From Pholiota molesta (lineage: Eukaryota > Basidiomycota > Agaricomycetes > Agaricales > Strophariaceae): a stretch of 64,000 nt of DNA. The DNA lies in contig JACGCK010000074.1 in assembly GCA_014925825.1 (NCBI GenBank), positions 160,181 through 224,180 on the forward strand. The letters run 5' to 3'. Made by a program: the position numbers and the translations under genes. The notes below the pieces were generated by a model. That model had not been told where the DNA came from and searched no databases. It saw only the letters and a list, made by a program, of their open reading frames with translations. This document shows, piece by piece, positions 63,951-64,000 of this stretch. Every line of letters starts with the position of its first letter. The stretch's first letter is position 1.

Positions 63951-64000
63951 GGGAGTTGGGAGTCCAGAACAGGGATATCTGCTTTTTGTCGCATGCCCCC

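Overview
The window is nuclear DNA from a filamentous fungus, most likely a mushroom-forming basidiomycete (Agaricomycetes). The evidence is dense genes on both strands, many introns of about 46-70 bp with GT-AG ends, micro-exons, and several families I know mainly from Agaricomycetes: DUF6593-type proteins, TKL kinases with a helical N-terminus, and a small Cys-rich CKFSPNHP family. Gene models below were spliced by eye; where exon lengths are given, their sum was checked for frame. No tRNA, rRNA or CRISPR array was recognised.

Layout. 1.7-2.7 kb: unknown protein. 3.3-5.9 kb (-): mitochondrial RNA helicase SUV3. 7.0-10.0 kb: two unknown proteins and a partial paralogue. 10.1-13.5 kb (-): 979-residue protein with a helical N-domain, TKL kinase and WD40-like repeats. 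14.3-17.3 kb (-): MFS transporter. 18.3-21.7 kb (+): Rap1-like telomere protein with a tandemly duplicated Myb module. 22.0-24.2 kb (-): repair protein Rad7. 24.7-25.3 kb: small secreted acidic protein. 25.5-27.8 kb: divergent pair of DUF6593-type genes. 27.9-28.8 kb (-): unknown protein. 29.5-34.1 kb: tandem CFEM-like, probably GPI-anchored surface proteins, with dead-copy remnants, a TA-flanked MITE and a second insertion. 34.9-37.3 kb (-): eIF2A. 39.1-41.5 kb (-): flavin monooxygenase. 43.5-45.6 kb (-): shugoshin. 46.0-48.4 kb (-): cyclase-family hydrolase. 48.9-51.4 kb (-): PRP4 splicing kinase. 53.5-54.0 kb (-): small basic protein. 54.9-55.4 kb (+): small Cys-rich gene with apparent frameshifts. 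57.2-60 kb (+): second MFS transporter, paralogous to the first and disrupted near its 3' end. 61.4-62.1 kb (+): third DUF6593-like gene. 62.2-64.0 kb (-): zinc alcohol dehydrogenase.

Functionally this is a mosaic of conserved single-copy housekeeping genes (SUV3, Rad7, eIF2A, shugoshin, PRP4, Rap1) among fast-evolving fungal families. It is not an operon or a coherent metabolic cluster. The parts most worth a second look are the exon duplication inside the Rap1-like gene, the domain combination of the TKL kinase, and the CFEM-like locus, where a MITE sits inside the TATA box of a decayed copy.
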